NCBI GenBank assembly: GCA_012934845.2
Contig: WNNJ02003806.1
Location: 1-64,000, forward strand
DNA length: 64,000 nt
Direction of reading: 5' to 3'
From: Pomphorhynchus laevis
Lineage: Eukaryota; Acanthocephala; Palaeacanthocephala; Echinorhynchida; Pomphorhynchidae
The notes under the pieces were generated by a model, which ran no database searches, was not told the DNA's origin, and saw only the letters and a program-made list of their open reading frames with translations. The translations under genes and the position numbers were made by a program. Of this stretch, positions 21,404 through 33,400 are shown in pieces. Each line of letters begins with the position of its first letter. The stretch's first letter is position 1.

Positions 21404-21944
21404 CTAGAAGCTAATGATCGATTTTATAATACTTTATCTAAAAATATCTGTTATCTTTAAATCGAATTAATATTAATTTAAATTAATAGTAGTTCTTTCA
21501 ATCAAAAGTTTTCAATTCTTACGAGAAAATTATCGATTTTAGCAAACTTAAATTTAAATTAACCATGATAAAAAAGATAAGTAAATTCATTTAAACTGTA
21601 CTTTGTAGAAAAGGCGTGAAAAAGTTATTCAATTATTCGGATAGAAACTTATTTTTTTAAATGACGGCTTGAAGAAAGTACAACCGTAATATTTACATTT
21701 TATTATTACAACCGTAATATTGGCAACCGTAATATTTTACATTTTTTATATGCAATTAAAAAAGTTAATTATTAATTAACTTTTTTAATGATTAAAAATG
21801 TGAATTTAATTATTAAAAAAGTTTATCTATAAACTTCTCAATTATTAAATATTGAGATTATACATCATATTTTAAAATCATTCATTTTACATTCGTTTTT
21901 AATTATTATATATCGATTATATATCATCAGTTATTATATTTACG
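21404..21944. other. AT-rich region upstream of the SMIM30-like gene
   Basis: Probably holds the promoter and a 5' UTR exon or intron of the minus-strand microprotein gene. No individual element can be fixed. Positions 21690-21740 repeat CAACCGTAATATT twice. Confidence 0.35.
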
Positions 21945-22830
21945 GCCAGGTGTTGCGAAGTGAAAATTGTTCCATTGCAAATACCGCCTTAAATGCGGTA
22001 TGTAGTGATCCTTACATACTTGATTTTGCGGGAATAAAAGGAGCTTCTACTTGGTTATCGGCTAAACCCATTAGTAAGATTGGATATAAGCTCAGTCCCA
22101 ATCAATTTAAAGATGCAATGGCAGTGAGATATGGTTGGGAGCCACACAACGCTCCAATTACATGCTAATGCGATCAGCCATTTAATTTGCGTCATTGCCT
22201 TTTATGTCAATCCGGTGGCATCCCTGCGATCCGTCATAATGCCATGCGTGACATTTTTGCGGATGAATTAACGAAGATCTGTTCATCAGTGTGTATGGAA
22301 CCAGTGTTACAGTCTGTGCCGAACTTTGTGGAATTTGAAAATGCATCAACCATACAAGATGATAATGCAAGGGCTGATGTATCTTGTCACGGACTTTACG
22401 GAGATAGGACGGAACGGTCCATGTTGGACGTGTGCACATTTAGCCATATTGCCCCATCCTATACCCGGAAACCTTGTACAACCGTTTTCCATTATCACGA
22501 GGCTCGGAAGAGGTCAAAATATGGTGAACGTATTGCATAGATCGAGAGAGCGTGTTTCTATCCAGTGGTCATTGCTACGAATGGAGCTTTTGGACCGACA
22601 ACTGATTTAATAACGAAGCATATGTCGATACTCAAGGCGATCAAATCGAAGGAAAATTACAACGATTGTATTTTCAACTTGAGGTGTCGAATTGGAACGA
22701 CAATGGTGAAGATGATCTCGATGTGTGAGGGCAGCCCGATCTGCACGTAACAGACCAATGATTCAAAAATAATGTTGAACCCATTACGGATATTTTTTTA
22801 CTTTAAATGAACCCATTTGCGGGTAACCAT
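21945..22830 (+). mobile_element. LINE family C, copy C3, 5'-truncated
   Basis: Begins in the region before the RLE (STWLSAKPISKIGYKLSPNQFKD). It then carries RYGWEPHNAPITC, the cluster LRHCLLCQSGG, IRHNAMRDIFADELTKICS, MEPVLQSVP and the basic ARKRSKYGERIA block, and ends with the family box CCATTTGCGGGTAACC (22808-22823). Stops occur at 22166-22168 and 22538-22540, and a further stop ends the frame at 22748-22750. It differs clearly from C1 in sequence, so it represents another subfamily or an older insertion. Confidence 0.8.
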
Positions 22831-23189
22831 TCAAATGTCTTTACACTAATTTGTGTGGATAAAAAAACTAATATATTATTAAAAAGAACAAAATAAAAAT
22901 AAAATAAATTATATTATGATAAATACATAATAATTAAAGCTAATAATATACCAAAATCAGTTGCTTAATTGTCTCATTGTAAGGTAAAAATAAGAAGCTT
23001 TTTATCCAATGGGCATCTTTAAAAATACCTAAAGTTAAGATGACAACCCCAATAGCCAGTACTTGAATGGGTATCGAAAAATTTAAATGAAGCAGTTATG
23101 AAACACACTTTGGGTTAAAATGCTATTATTTGATCACAATAATTAGGTATATCTTTGGAATGAATTGAAATATTTCAGGTATTGAAATT
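22831..23189. other. AT-rich spacer between C3 and B3
   Basis: No gene, RNA or clear repeat was recognised here. Confidence 0.4.
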
Positions 23190-24575
23190 TTATTGATCAT
23201 TAATACCTGATCTATCATCTGCTTTTGACATTGTTGATCACTCGATTCTTCTCCTACGTTTTTCACAATCATTTACTCTTTGTAACATAAATCTTGATGA
23301 ATTTTCTTCTTATCTACAATTTAAGCTATCTAATTTGCTTTCTCTTCTACCATATGCCCCTTGTACCCTCTATTCTCTTTAAATACTTCCCTCCCAGAGC
23401 ATTTCCACCATTCCGTTTCGTCTGATGAAGTTTCTACTGTCGTTACCTAATAAAACCTCTCCTTCTGACCCAATTCCCACTGACTTGCTTAAAAATATCT
23501 GCTCATCTATCTCACCCTTCCTACTGTAAGGGTAGCAGCACATTTCCTTCCTACTGGAAATGCGCCACTGTTCGTCCTCATCAAAAAGCAATCTCTCGAC
23601 ACCCTCACTGCCATCTTCGTACCGTCCTATCTCACTTCTCCCAACCCTATCCAAACTCCTTGAACGTTTTGCTCTCAAGCAAGTTAATGCATATCTATTT
23701 TCCTCCAACTTGTTTCCTCCCTTCCAAGCTGCTTTTCACTCTAATCTCTACTGAAATGTCATGTCTTAAAGTTTAAAACGACTTACTCATCTCGCGCGAT
23801 TAAAAATTATGTAGTGTTATAGTTTCTCTTGATCTATCGTCTGCTTTTGACATGGTCGATCACTCGATTCTTCTCCATCGCCTTCGTCATGATTATGGCT
23901 TCTCTTTACCCACTGTATCATGGTTTTCTTCATATCTATCAAACCGTACATTTCGCGTATATTCTAACTCTTCTCTCTCCCATCTTTCGTCCATCCCGTC
24001 CGGTGTTCCACAAGGCGCTGTATTAGGCCCTATACTTTTCTCTCTTCTTCTCGGGGATTTGTCTTCGATTTCTCATACATTTAACTTCCATGGTATGCAA
24101 TATGCTGATGACATTATCATCTATGATCACGCACCTGTTTATCGAATTCACGATCTTAGTGTTTTTGCTTCCAATAGTCTTGTCTCAATTTCCAATTATC
24201 TTTCTTCCCTTCGCCTTTCTCTGAATCCTGATAAATCCAAAATTATGTGGATCCTACGTCGACGCTTCTGCTTAGAACCACCCTCCATATCATTAAATTC
24301 TACAATTCTTCCTATCGTTGATAATCTCGTTTTCCTAGGCTTCTATTTCAACAACCGACTTTCACTTAAACCTTTCATTAGAGATAAAGTATGCTCATCT
24401 ACCTTGATTCTCCGCAACCTCCGTCAAATTCGTAGATTAATCGATTTCCTTTCTTGTATGACTATCATTTCTTCTCTCCTTTTTTCTAGACTCGATTATT
24501 GTCTTAGTCTATTTTCCAACTCACCTAAATCCACTCTTCTTCCACTACAACACATCGTCAACGCGTCCGAATTCT
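23190..24575 (+). mobile_element. LINE family B, copy B3 (RT region), truncated at both ends
   Basis: From about 23360 the copy covers the end of the endonuclease/linker, RT fingers (SYRPISLLPTLSKLLER, 23610-23680), the palm and part of the thumb, stopping abruptly at 24575 inside the C-terminal region. A short segment at 23200-23280 repeats the motif A coding sequence found again at 23830-23900, so a second fragment or local duplication sits at the 5' edge. Without the last 150 codons or 3' UTR, the 3' truncation must come from a later deletion. Confidence 0.8.
23852..24575 (+). pseudogene. RT palm and thumb of LINE B3
   Basis: The longest uninterrupted RT frame of family B here. It has motif A with MVDHSILLHRLRHDYGF, then WFSSYLSNRTFRV, motif B as SGVPQGAVLGPILFSLLLGD, motif C as MQYADDIIIYDHAP and NPDKSKIMWIL. 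Both aspartates of the YADD box are present. It reads openly from before motif A to about 24661, where unrelated AT-rich sequence takes over after 24575. The wording places family B in the CR1/L2 group. Confidence 0.82.
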
Positions 24576-24856
24576 CCGTATCTAATATTATTAATTTATT
24601 ATTAATAATTAGCATTTTGATAGATGATTTATTGCTGCAAGCAACTTTTCCTCTTTGGTAATAAAAACTCGAAAATATGTTATAAACACAAACTGTAAAA
24701 ATAATTACATTATGAAAAGCAAATTGAAAAGAATTTATATTAAAGGGAAATATAAATGATATCTGAATTCCAAGCGTTTCGATAATGATAATTTATGCAG
24801 ACAGAAGAGTACAATCAATCGCGTGAATTAGTGAACTGCTGTATTCCTTGTAATAA

Positions 24857-24894
24857 AATTTGCACAAACAATTGCCTGATTGTTTGTGCAAATT
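24857..24894. repeat. Perfect hairpin, 16-bp arms
   Basis: AATTTGCACAAACAAT, loop TGCCTG, then the exact reverse complement. One of many short perfect inverted repeats in the window. Confidence 0.9.
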
Positions 24895-25011
24895 ATTGGG
24901 TTACAATAATTGTAGGGATGTCATCAGTCTGATAAAAGTTCGTTCTACATGCGAAAATATTGACATTAAGATAAATAAAATCCAAATTATATAGTGCCAA
25001 CTTACCACTTA

Positions 25012-25124
25012 TTTTGTGATAATCTAAATTATCACAAAATGATTGACATCATTTTGTGAAAAATGATGTCAATCATTGACATCATGATGATTGACATCAT
25101 TTTGTGAAAAATGATGTCAATCAT
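25012..25124. repeat. Chain of three perfect hairpins
   Basis: Arms of 12 bp (25012-25039, loop CTAA), 18 bp (25038-25077, loop GTGA) and 17 bp (25087-25124, loop GTGA). The last two share the arm ATGATTGACATCATTTT, so the hairpin itself has been tandemly duplicated. Confidence 0.9.
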
Positions 25125-25289
25125 TTTCTAAAACTTTCAAGGAAGAAAAATAGTGACATCAGTATAATACCAAACAAAACGATGCCAGCCTTTTGAAAAA
25201 ATAATTTATAAATGAGCTATTTTCAATGAGAGATGTAGGTTTATTGTTCAACTTCTGTAGAGCAACAGATATAAACGGCAAGCACGTCA

Positions 25290-25860
25290 GTTTTGATAAC
25301 TGATTTAACCAATTTAGCTAAATAATCAGATAACTGATTCTACGTATTTTATACTAAATACAAATCAAAAATAAAGATAAATAATAAATAATTACAAGAT
25401 TTTATATAATTTATATTCATATCAGGTTAAAATTTAAAATTGAAATTTAACTTTTATGAATCGAACAATAAATAACACACGTTGTATATGTCATCAGGAA
25501 AAACTGCTATGATATTAGGACTGTCAGCTAACTGAGTTTACGCATTATATACTATATAAATCAAAATTAAAGATAAATAATAATAAATAATTATATAAGA
25601 TTATTTACAATTTATATTTATATTAAGTTAAAATTTAAAATTGGAATTTAAAATAAAATTCAACTTTTATGAATCGAACAAAAAATAACATACGTTATAT
25701 AAGAATAAGGGTTATAGGTCATCAGAACGAACTGATATGCTATCAGGTTTCGACTCATATTCCTAGACCCAGCATAGCAATGGGGCCAAATACGCGCTAA
25801 TGACCTATTTCCCCTGATAAAATTTGATTATTTAGTGTAACTTATTCTAATGCAAAGCAT
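25290..25860 (-). repeat. PLE-linked interspersed repeat (family P), two partial copies
   Basis: Read on the minus strand, 25860-25690 carries AAATAGGTCATTAGCG, GGTCTAGGAATATG, AGTCGAAACCTGATAGC and CTGATGACCTATAACCC, matching the non-coding part of P1 at 18.6 kb. On the plus-strand reading the copies begin with a CAGATAACTGATTCTACG-like box at 25305 and 25528, so one full and one partial copy lie in tandem. Confidence 0.6.
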
Positions 25861-27189
25861 ATTTTTATTATACATAATAAGTTTTGGCTTAATAGTTTAA
25901 ATCAACTTTTAAAGTTATTAATATTTTAAATCAATTATTATAATAATTAAAATAAATTATTAAAGTTATTTTATTAAAAAATGTAAAAATAATAAAAAAA
26001 TTTATAATCCGAATTTTTGGCTTAATAACTCAAATCAATTTTTAAAGTTATCAATAGTTTAAATCATTTATTATAATAGTTTAATCCAATTATTATAATA
26101 GTTTCAATCAATTATTATAATAAATTTAATCAATTATTAAAGTTATTTTATTAAAAAATGTAAAAAAATCCGAATTTTAATTTAATTGAAACTCATTAAT
26201 CTATTTACAATTTGCCAAAGGTTTAATTTCATTCTTTCTGTTTTGACATCTGGAAACAATTCACAAAGTAATTGACATCATTTTACCCTAATTGGTATAG
26301 GTATAATTGGTATAATTTTACCCTAAATAGTGGCATTTATATAATCACAAACATAACAATATCATTCTTTAAAAATGATTTGTAATGCGATCCTTTTTTG
26401 GATCATTTTACATCCCATTTGTAATCATTTTCAAAGAGGATTACAAATGTATTGCTTTCAGTAGGAGATGTAGGTTTATTGTCCTTCAGAAATTTAGTTT
26501 AATCCAATGTCAGAAGGCACCAATAGATTTCCACCATAATTATATGTTCTCGCTATCCTCAGTGTATAATCCGTCCGCACTCATCTTGAAAGCAAGTTTC
26601 ATTGATCCTAATTTAGAGACCTTGAATTATACGTTGGTCTTGAGCTTATTTCGTCACGTTAGTTATAAAATTATGTAAATTAGATAAAATCGACAGTTTT
26701 GATAACTCCTATGATAAAACATCATTTTAATCTAAGTTCCTGAGAGAATTGTTATAACATTGTCAAAATGCTTATGCACACAAGGTGATTCTATTAAAAA
26801 ATAATAGAATTGCTATTACTACGACGCTCTTCAGTTCTATTCGATTTGGTGGTCATATCTTTTAATGTCATGTGAGTAGTCGTATTCATGTCTCCTTATC
26901 TCTATTGCGTGATTTAGTACACGCTGATGATAATACATATCTATTTTCAAGATACATGAGTTAAAGGTTGTCTTTAAATCAGTCAATTCTTTATAAGAAT
27001 AAAATGTAAGTATTTAATTTTTATCACTTCTAAATCACAGCTGGTTTTCGTCAATAGCACATCTTTGACCCTTAAAAAGCTAAATTGACTTGCTATCTAT
27101 AACTCGAATCTATATAAAACAATCATCATATCTACCTTTCCAAATTAAGACAGCTTACTCTTGCCATTTCAATAAATTAAGTTACCGGA
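25861..27189. other. AT-rich DNA with no supported gene
   Basis: Contains repeats such as TTTAATCAATTATTATAATA between 25900 and 26150 and a 97-codon frame at 26385-26678 with no recognisable domain. The piece GAGATGTAGGTTTATTGT occurs at both 25233 and 26465. Confidence 0.4.
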
Positions 27190-28330
27190 TTTGACTTGAA
27201 ATTGTTCTTGAAGCGTGCAAGGTCTTTGAAAAGACATCGACTACTTTTCATTTCCAGATTGACACTGCTGTACTGTTTTGTCAATCAGTCAGAGTACTCT
27301 GTTTCTATAATTTTCTTGAAAAAGCCAGCAAACCAGGAAGTTGGATTTCAGCTTTCAGCTTTCCATAACTCACACGCAATATTATCTGGACCTGTGTTTT
27401 GGCATTCTTCATCCTCTTTAATGCCTCTCATCTCTTTTGTGTTGATGGGATGTTCCTGGTTGAGAATCTTCTGTGATTGCTAAAGTGGTAGGTGCAGAAA
27501 CTCCTTCGTTGAGATTTCTTCAAAATATCGACTTCATTTTTCTTTCACATCTTTGATTCACGATAACCTCGCCGTTCTGATCGTTGATACAATAGAATTT
27601 TTCGATATTTTGGGTCTGTGTGCGTCTGACTTGGCAAATCGATAACGTAAACGTTCCTCATTTCGGTTATCTAATTTCCTGCTAATTTGAGCATAGTGAG
27701 CAGCTCTTGTGACCGAGATGGCTTTCTTATCGTTACGCCCTGATTGATACTTCTGTTAGTTGTCACGTGTCATATTTTCAAGAAAAATGTGATATTGCAT
27801 CTTATACTCACGAACCTTCGTTTTGACTTGGTCCGTTAAGAGCCAAGTAGAACGATTAATGTAACGTTTTCCTAATTTGGTAACTCCGATCGTTCTGCAA
27901 GCTGGATCGTTTACAGTATTCTTAAGCTTATTCCATGTATTATATACCGTTGTGAAATCAGGCAGATGTATGCTGCTATCATTTCAGCCTCTTTTTTTAA
28001 TAAAAACGTCATCATTTTATCCTAAGTTGGTCGGTCCGTTTACCTTGCTTCATTTCTGGTGGTTTGCTATTCAAAGTGGTGTTTACTGTGCTACGTTGTA
28101 TTGCAATCGTTCCATATGGGACGCCCTTAACGTTTTTTGACAGTTGACAAAAACGGCTTCGTACGATGATAAAGTCAATCTGCGACTTCTTGTTTTCACT
28201 ATAGAAGTTGGAAGTTGTGTTGATCGCTTTATGAGCAAAGTGTTTGTGATTACAATATCATGAGTCACAGAAATCAGTTATACGTTCAACATCTTTATTT
28301 CGTTAAACGTAGCCTTTGACTCCGTGGCAT
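27190..28330 (-). mobile_element. RTE-clade LINE fragment
   Basis: On the minus strand, spread over frames, are HDIVITNTLL and YSENKKSQIDFIIVRR (end of an APE endonuclease). These are followed by WLLTDQVKTKVREYKMQYH, ISVTRAAHYAQISRKLDNRNE and RLRYRFAKSDAHRP. This linker between endonuclease and RT, with KVREYK and AAHY blocks, is characteristic of RTE-1-like elements of nematodes and other invertebrates. It is heavily decayed with several stops and frame changes, and the RT core is not visible. Confidence 0.7.
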
Positions 28331-29429
28331 TGATTTCCGTCTGCTTTTTGTCCAGAAAAGCGTATGATATTAATGATAAATATAGATGTAATAATAATTA
28401 AAGACGAATAAAGATGTATAAATAAAATATATAAATAAAGATGTATAAATAAGTATGAATAAAGGTAAATAAAAATGTATTTATAATTCTCTATAATGTA
28501 ATTTAATTACCTCTAATGTAATTTGATTAATCTGAATAATACATTAATTTAAAATATTTTAATCTTAATACTTTAATCTCTATGAAACAATTACATTATT
28601 TATATTTGTTTTAAAAATAAGTTTAACTTCCTTTTTATAAACCGATTAATATAAAACATACCATGTATTAAAATTCAGATTAGAAGTCATCTGGAGTAAC
28701 TGTTAGCAAATACCAAACAGATCAAGGTTTAAATAAATCAGTAGTCAAGTTCATTCGTTTGTGCAAACATCGTTGATGTTCACATTAAATTGGTATACAA
28801 ACGGGGCCTTGTTTGTTTGGTGCGATAAACCGTTTTGAAATTTTTTTACTTTACAAAATACTGTGTAATGATACGTGTTTAATCTAGATTTTTTTTGGAG
28901 AAATCAGTTAAAATAATAGATAAATAAATTTTAATTATTTTTAATAAAAATAAAAATTAAATAATTTTACTTTTATTTTTCAGGTTTAGACAATATTATG
29001 ATTAAGAATATAATTTCAAAAAGCAAAATTGTTCTGATGAGTAAAAACTGTTTTTATTTGAATTCAAATATTTTTGCAAAATAATAAATTAATTTTAAAT
29101 TTACGACACCTTTTTATATGTTAACATGTGCATATTTTTACATTTTTTAATTCTAAATCTTAAAAGGATTGTAGACATATATTTAAACCTTAATACAATA
29201 TGTAGACAAAATTATATGTGCATTTTATTGATGCATCATTTAAAAATATTGAAACGTAATCTGGAAGAAATAACGCACATTTAAAACAAATTAAATATGA
29301 TAGCAATCGTATTTACCACACTTAAAATTTACTTCCATGCTCATGTATTATTCAATGTAAACCCTACATTACACGTTAACATTTGATAATAAAATTACAC
29401 TCATTTTTGAAAATTTACACTCATTTTTT
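28331..29429. other. AT-rich DNA with no supported gene
   Basis: Short ATAAATAAAGATGTA repeats occur at 28410-28470. No protein or RNA was recognised. Confidence 0.45.
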
Positions 29430-29715
29430 AAATCCCCATGGGAGGGGGATTAAGGTATATTTCAATTGTACAAAAATAAACCATTAATTCCCCCTTCCCA
29501 TGGGGAAGGGAATCTATAGTGTTTAAATATTTCCCTTAAAGGGGAGAAATGAGCGAAGTCTTTGAGAAGATGCTTGGCGCTTTGATAGCCAGCGCTTCGA
29601 TAATACTATCGAAGGGCTGGTTTACCTTAGAATGACGCTTGATTGCGGATGGCGTCGAGCACTTTCTAAAAGACTTTTCGCAATTTCCCCTTAAGAGGTG
29701 TAGATCGAAGGTTAT
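29430..29715. repeat. GC-richer structured island with nested hairpins
   Basis: CCCCATGGGAGGGGGATTAA (about 29437) is mirrored by TTAATTCCCCCTTCCCATGG (about 29488). Further on, CCAGCGCTTCGATA (about 29590) pairs with TATCGAAGGGCTGG. The island stands out sharply from the AT desert. No ORF is present. It could be a small foldback/MITE element or a structured RNA; the sequence does not decide. Confidence 0.5.
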
Positions 29716-31385
29716 ACCAAGTTTTTTTAAAATGAAAAGAATTCTAACTCTTTCATTTATCTTTTTTTAATAAATAAACTGTTTTAAGCAATTATAAGCC
29801 ATTTTAGCAATGGGGTCAAACATACACCATGCACTAAATTAAGGAAGAGATTTAGTGGTACCTGCTGAGGGTACATACAATTTTTCAATAAACAAGGCAT
29901 ATTGTTTCCTATTCTAGAATTTTATAATTATTAAAATTCAATCAATTTCTAATTAAACTTTTGTAAACATTAGATACTAATGTACTTTAAATTTAAGTTA
30001 TATTTTTATAATTAAATTAGTATTTCGTTTTTAATATTTTATCACATTCGATTAACATATTTCGTTTTTAGTGCTTTTCCAAATTGATAAACTTTTTCAA
30101 ATTATTAATAAAACAATCAAACTTCAAATATTTAGGCTTTGAATATCCCGCAAAATCAATAATTAAAAAACTGAACCAATATTTAAATCGAATGGAAACA
30201 AAATTTTAGATCCCATCACAAATTTTCACACTATACTATCATTTATAATATAAAAAATACTTGAGAAATAAAAGTAAATTACTGTAGCTTAAACATTTGT
30301 ACAGTCTATATTATTTACAAGGCATATTGTTTCCTATAATTTTAAAATTAATAATTTAAAAAAATAATTTTCCTATTTTATAATTATTAAAATTCAATCA
30401 ATTTCTAATTAAAGTTTTGTAAACATCAGATACTAATGTAATTTAAATTTAACTAATATTTTTTATAATTAAATTAGCATTTCGCTTTTAATATTTTATC
30501 AAGTTGATAAACTTTTTGCTACTATATTCGAACACTAAAAAGAATTATATAACTCTTTCATTTATCTTTTTTGAAAAATTATAAGCGTTTTAAGCAATTG
30601 GGTCATACATACCCAATGACATTAAATGAAAGAAAAGACTTCATGTAAAATGATGATATTATTACGTTTAAACTCTAAATAGCCTTGCATTGTATCTTAA
30701 ATTGTTTTTACTTAAATCGTGACGTTTTTTTTTCTAATTTATCTAGATTAAAAGAATGTCAGTGACTTAACCTGCTTAGATCAGTGACAAATTAGGCTTA
30801 ATCAGTGACTTAACGAATTTAGCTTATACTTTCAGTGGTTAATAATCATCGAATGTGTTTAATTGAAATTATCGAAATACCTCCACTATATCAAACTCAT
30901 TTGATCAACTACTTGCCTGGGAATGCATCTAATTCACTTTCATTATAAGTTGCAAATTTAAACGCAGTGAGATAAATAAATCAAACAGACTATTTACTTT
31001 TGCCGTGTCTGTCACTGGGAGACACAAATGTAGGTTCCTGGTAGACGGAGACAGGCAAATTTTAAAATTTGGTTTCCACCATTTTAAATTTTGCAAATTT
31101 AAAATATATGTTTTAAAATCAACCGTAATAAGAGATTTTATATCAAGCCGTTATGCTTAAAGCGAAAAATACACATGTCGTACTTAGTCCGTAAGTAATT
31201 GTATCGGCACTGATTCACTTTATCTGCCCACTATTGTCTTTCAAACTCTATGCATTTGCCTTAACTGGTGCAATTGAAATGCGATGTCCCTAATTTCTGG
31301 TATTTTATTGTGTTTAAGCGTAAATAGGGTAAGGCGATTCGCTTGAGTGTAATGATATTTATTGGAATTTTGGATGAGGATCCAT
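29716..31385. other. AT-rich DNA with no supported gene
   Basis: Includes a direct repeat: a block around 29900-30060 (AAGGCATATTGTTTCCTA, TTAAAATTCAATCAATTTCT) recurs at 30320-30500. A less AT-rich patch at 31005-31060 (GTGTCTGTCACTGGGAGACA) matches nothing I recognise. Confidence 0.4.
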
Positions 31386-31525
31386 AAAAACTAATTTATT
31401 TTTATAAAAAAAATAAATTAGTTCTATTTATATTTCTAAAAATATAGTAGACTTTAAATTCATGTTTCTTCATATTAGTTAATGATGGTTTTATAGACAT
31501 GCTATAAAACCATCATTAACTAATT
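31386..31525. repeat. Two perfect hairpins (15-bp and 22-bp arms)
   Basis: AACTAATTTATTTTT pairs with its complement at about 31390-31423. At 31475-31523 a 22-bp arm containing TTAATGATGGTTTTATAG is followed by a 5-nt loop (ACATG) and its exact complement. Confidence 0.88.
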
Positions 31526-31883
31526 TTATAAAAAAAATAAATCAGTGCTTATTGACCTGCTACAAAATTCCAAATTAATAAAGTATCGATCATATTGACA
31601 ATATGATCATATCGATCATATAGTTGCTGATGTGATAAAATATTAGCTAGCATTTCCACTAAAAATTGTGAGACAAAAAATACAACCTTTTTTTACCAAA
31701 AATCAGTTGCAGATTAGGAATTTGAGAAACATTCTTGAAATAATATGTCAAGGAACTAAAATATCAAAAATATCAAATATATTATATCTATTAAATATTT
31801 TCGATATTTTTGATATATATACAAAACGGTGTTGCTTGTTAGATGCAAAATGTTGCTTGTTAGTTGCTTGTTATATTCAAAAT

Positions 31884-32420
31884 GGTGACTGAAAATCGTG
31901 AATCAAAGTTCAGTTTAACAAGCAACAACATGTTGTATAAATGCCGTATTTCGAAAGAAATTCTAGACCGTTGTCTACTCAGCACATACGTGCACTACTA
32001 TTATACCTGCCGTATCCATTAAGGATCCAACGAGTGCAGCGACAATTCAGCAACAACATCTGCCTAGTGTTTAAGGATGGTCCGCAGAGCAATTCGATCT
32101 GGTAAAGTGCGAAAGCCTCAGACAATTAGGCAAGGTGTCGGAAACGCCTTTATTCACAATGTCACACAGACAATCGAAACGACGAGAGGGTACTTCATTC
32201 TACTGATGAGTGTTGCCGGGTACTCCATCATTTCGATGCTGAAGTGGCCGTCTAGAAGTGACATGTTGACTGGAAGTCGTGAATCAAAGTCCAGTCTATC
32301 AAGCAAGAGTAGTATCAAGTCAGTCAAGTCTAACAGGAGACACCATTTTGTTAAAATGCCGTATTTCGAAAGAAATCCTGGACCGTTGTCTACTCATCAC
32401 ATCTGTGCACTACTATTATA
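31884..32420 (+). repeat. Direct repeat flanking the start of an unknown ORF
   Basis: About 120 bp at 31884-32002 (GTGAATCAAAG, ATGCCGTATTTCGAAAGAAA, CCGTTGTCTACTCA) recurs at 32262-32420 with an extra 35 bp inserted. The offset is about 380 bp. Tandem 5' segments of this kind are known for some LINE promoters. Confidence 0.75.
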
Positions 32421-32544
32421 TATAATATTTGATATATTAAAAACAATATATTTTGTAAAACATAAAACTCTCTTTAAATTCTCTTTAAATACATTGAAAA
32501 TATTAATTTTTTACAAACGTTGTTTTTCATTCAATATCATTTAA
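32077..32544 (+). CDS. Unidentified 155-codon ORF with 2A-like motif
   Basis: I do not recognise the protein. It has a basic start (MVRRAIRSGKVRKP), a hydrophobic stretch FILLMSVAGYSIISML at about 43-58, a Ser/Lys-rich run SSLSSKSSIKSVKS, then MPYFERNPGPLS at about 94-105 and a hydrophobic tail. ERNPGP matches the last six positions of the 2A skipping motif (ExNPGP), but the Asp normally three residues before that Asn is Tyr. It lies just upstream of a LINE ORF1 with zinc knuckles and is probably part of that element (family F) rather than a host gene. Confidence 0.35.
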   Translation: MVRRAIRSGKVRKPQTIRQGVGNAFIHNVTQTIETTRGYFILLMSVAGYSIISMLKWPSRSDMLTGSRESKSSLSSKSSIKSVKSNRRHHFVKMPYFERNPGPLSTHHICALLLYIIFDILKTIYFVKHKTLFKFSLNTLKILIFYKRCFSFNII

Positions 32545-32549
32545 AAATA

Positions 32550-33400
32550 AATGTATGACGGATATATCAAATACCCTTATATCCGTCAACATCGACGACC
32601 TGTTGCCAGAAATTTGAGGAATTATTAATAACACACCATAAGATGTTACGAAGAACGAAATTAAAGACCTATGATCACAGTTTGAATGTGAATTTGTGAT
32701 ACTGGCTAAAGAAAATTATAGGGGAATAAGTCAACGATAATAATGAGATACCTTGAATGTATCGACAGATTCAAAGAGTCGAGATGTGGGCTTAGAGGAC
32801 ATGAAATTAAATTTTTCTTCTTTGATAGATTATACATGTATTAGACTTCCCATAATGTTTCAACTGCCAGAGATGAGACCATTTCGCGTCTATGTGTCGG
32901 TGCCAAGTACCGAAATGCGTGCATTGCGCAAGGGAGAACAAATCAATTAATTGCGAAAACAAATTGATAATTCGATGTATCAACTGTAAAGGGAATCACA
33001 AAGCTTTCAATAATATTTGCCCATTATTCAATAAGTACCTAGAAAACATTTCTTTTAACAGTCGGGGAGAAAGTATCTTTTGCAAGGTATTGAGAGGACA
33101 AAATAACACATTTAAACATAAAAATTAATGATAGTCAAGCACCATCGGTGCAGTATTAAGAGGAAACACAGTCAGTGAAAAGTCTGGAAAATAAAATCGA
33201 ATATTAGCAATAATTAATCCAAACGCTAATCACTACATTATTTGTAGTCAATAATAAGATATCTCGTATTATGGGACTAAATAAAGTAATAGATGCAGAT
33301 AAGTCAGATAGCGAGATATACCATAATACGTTACAAAAGGGTAAGTAGTGATCCAGAAGAGAAAACATATCATAACAAACAGAAAGAAGAAAGTTCGGTC
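32550..33400 (+). mobile_element. LINE family F ORF1 fragment with three zinc knuckles
   Basis: Decayed Jockey/I-group ORF1. The knuckles read CFNCQR...H...C (32850-32895), CVHCARENKSINC (32909-32947) and CINCKGNHKAFNNIC (32979-33023), followed by PLFNKYLE. Upstream pieces such as VTKNEIKDL and CEFVILAKENYRGIS precede the knuckles. Stops occur within the block. The downstream part to about 33400 is Lys/Glu-rich and its ORF2 is not visible. Confidence 0.6.

Noticed and set aside
26385-26678. 97-codon ORF in an AT-rich stretch
   Set aside because: No similarity to any family I know, no start context, and composition like the surrounding non-coding DNA.
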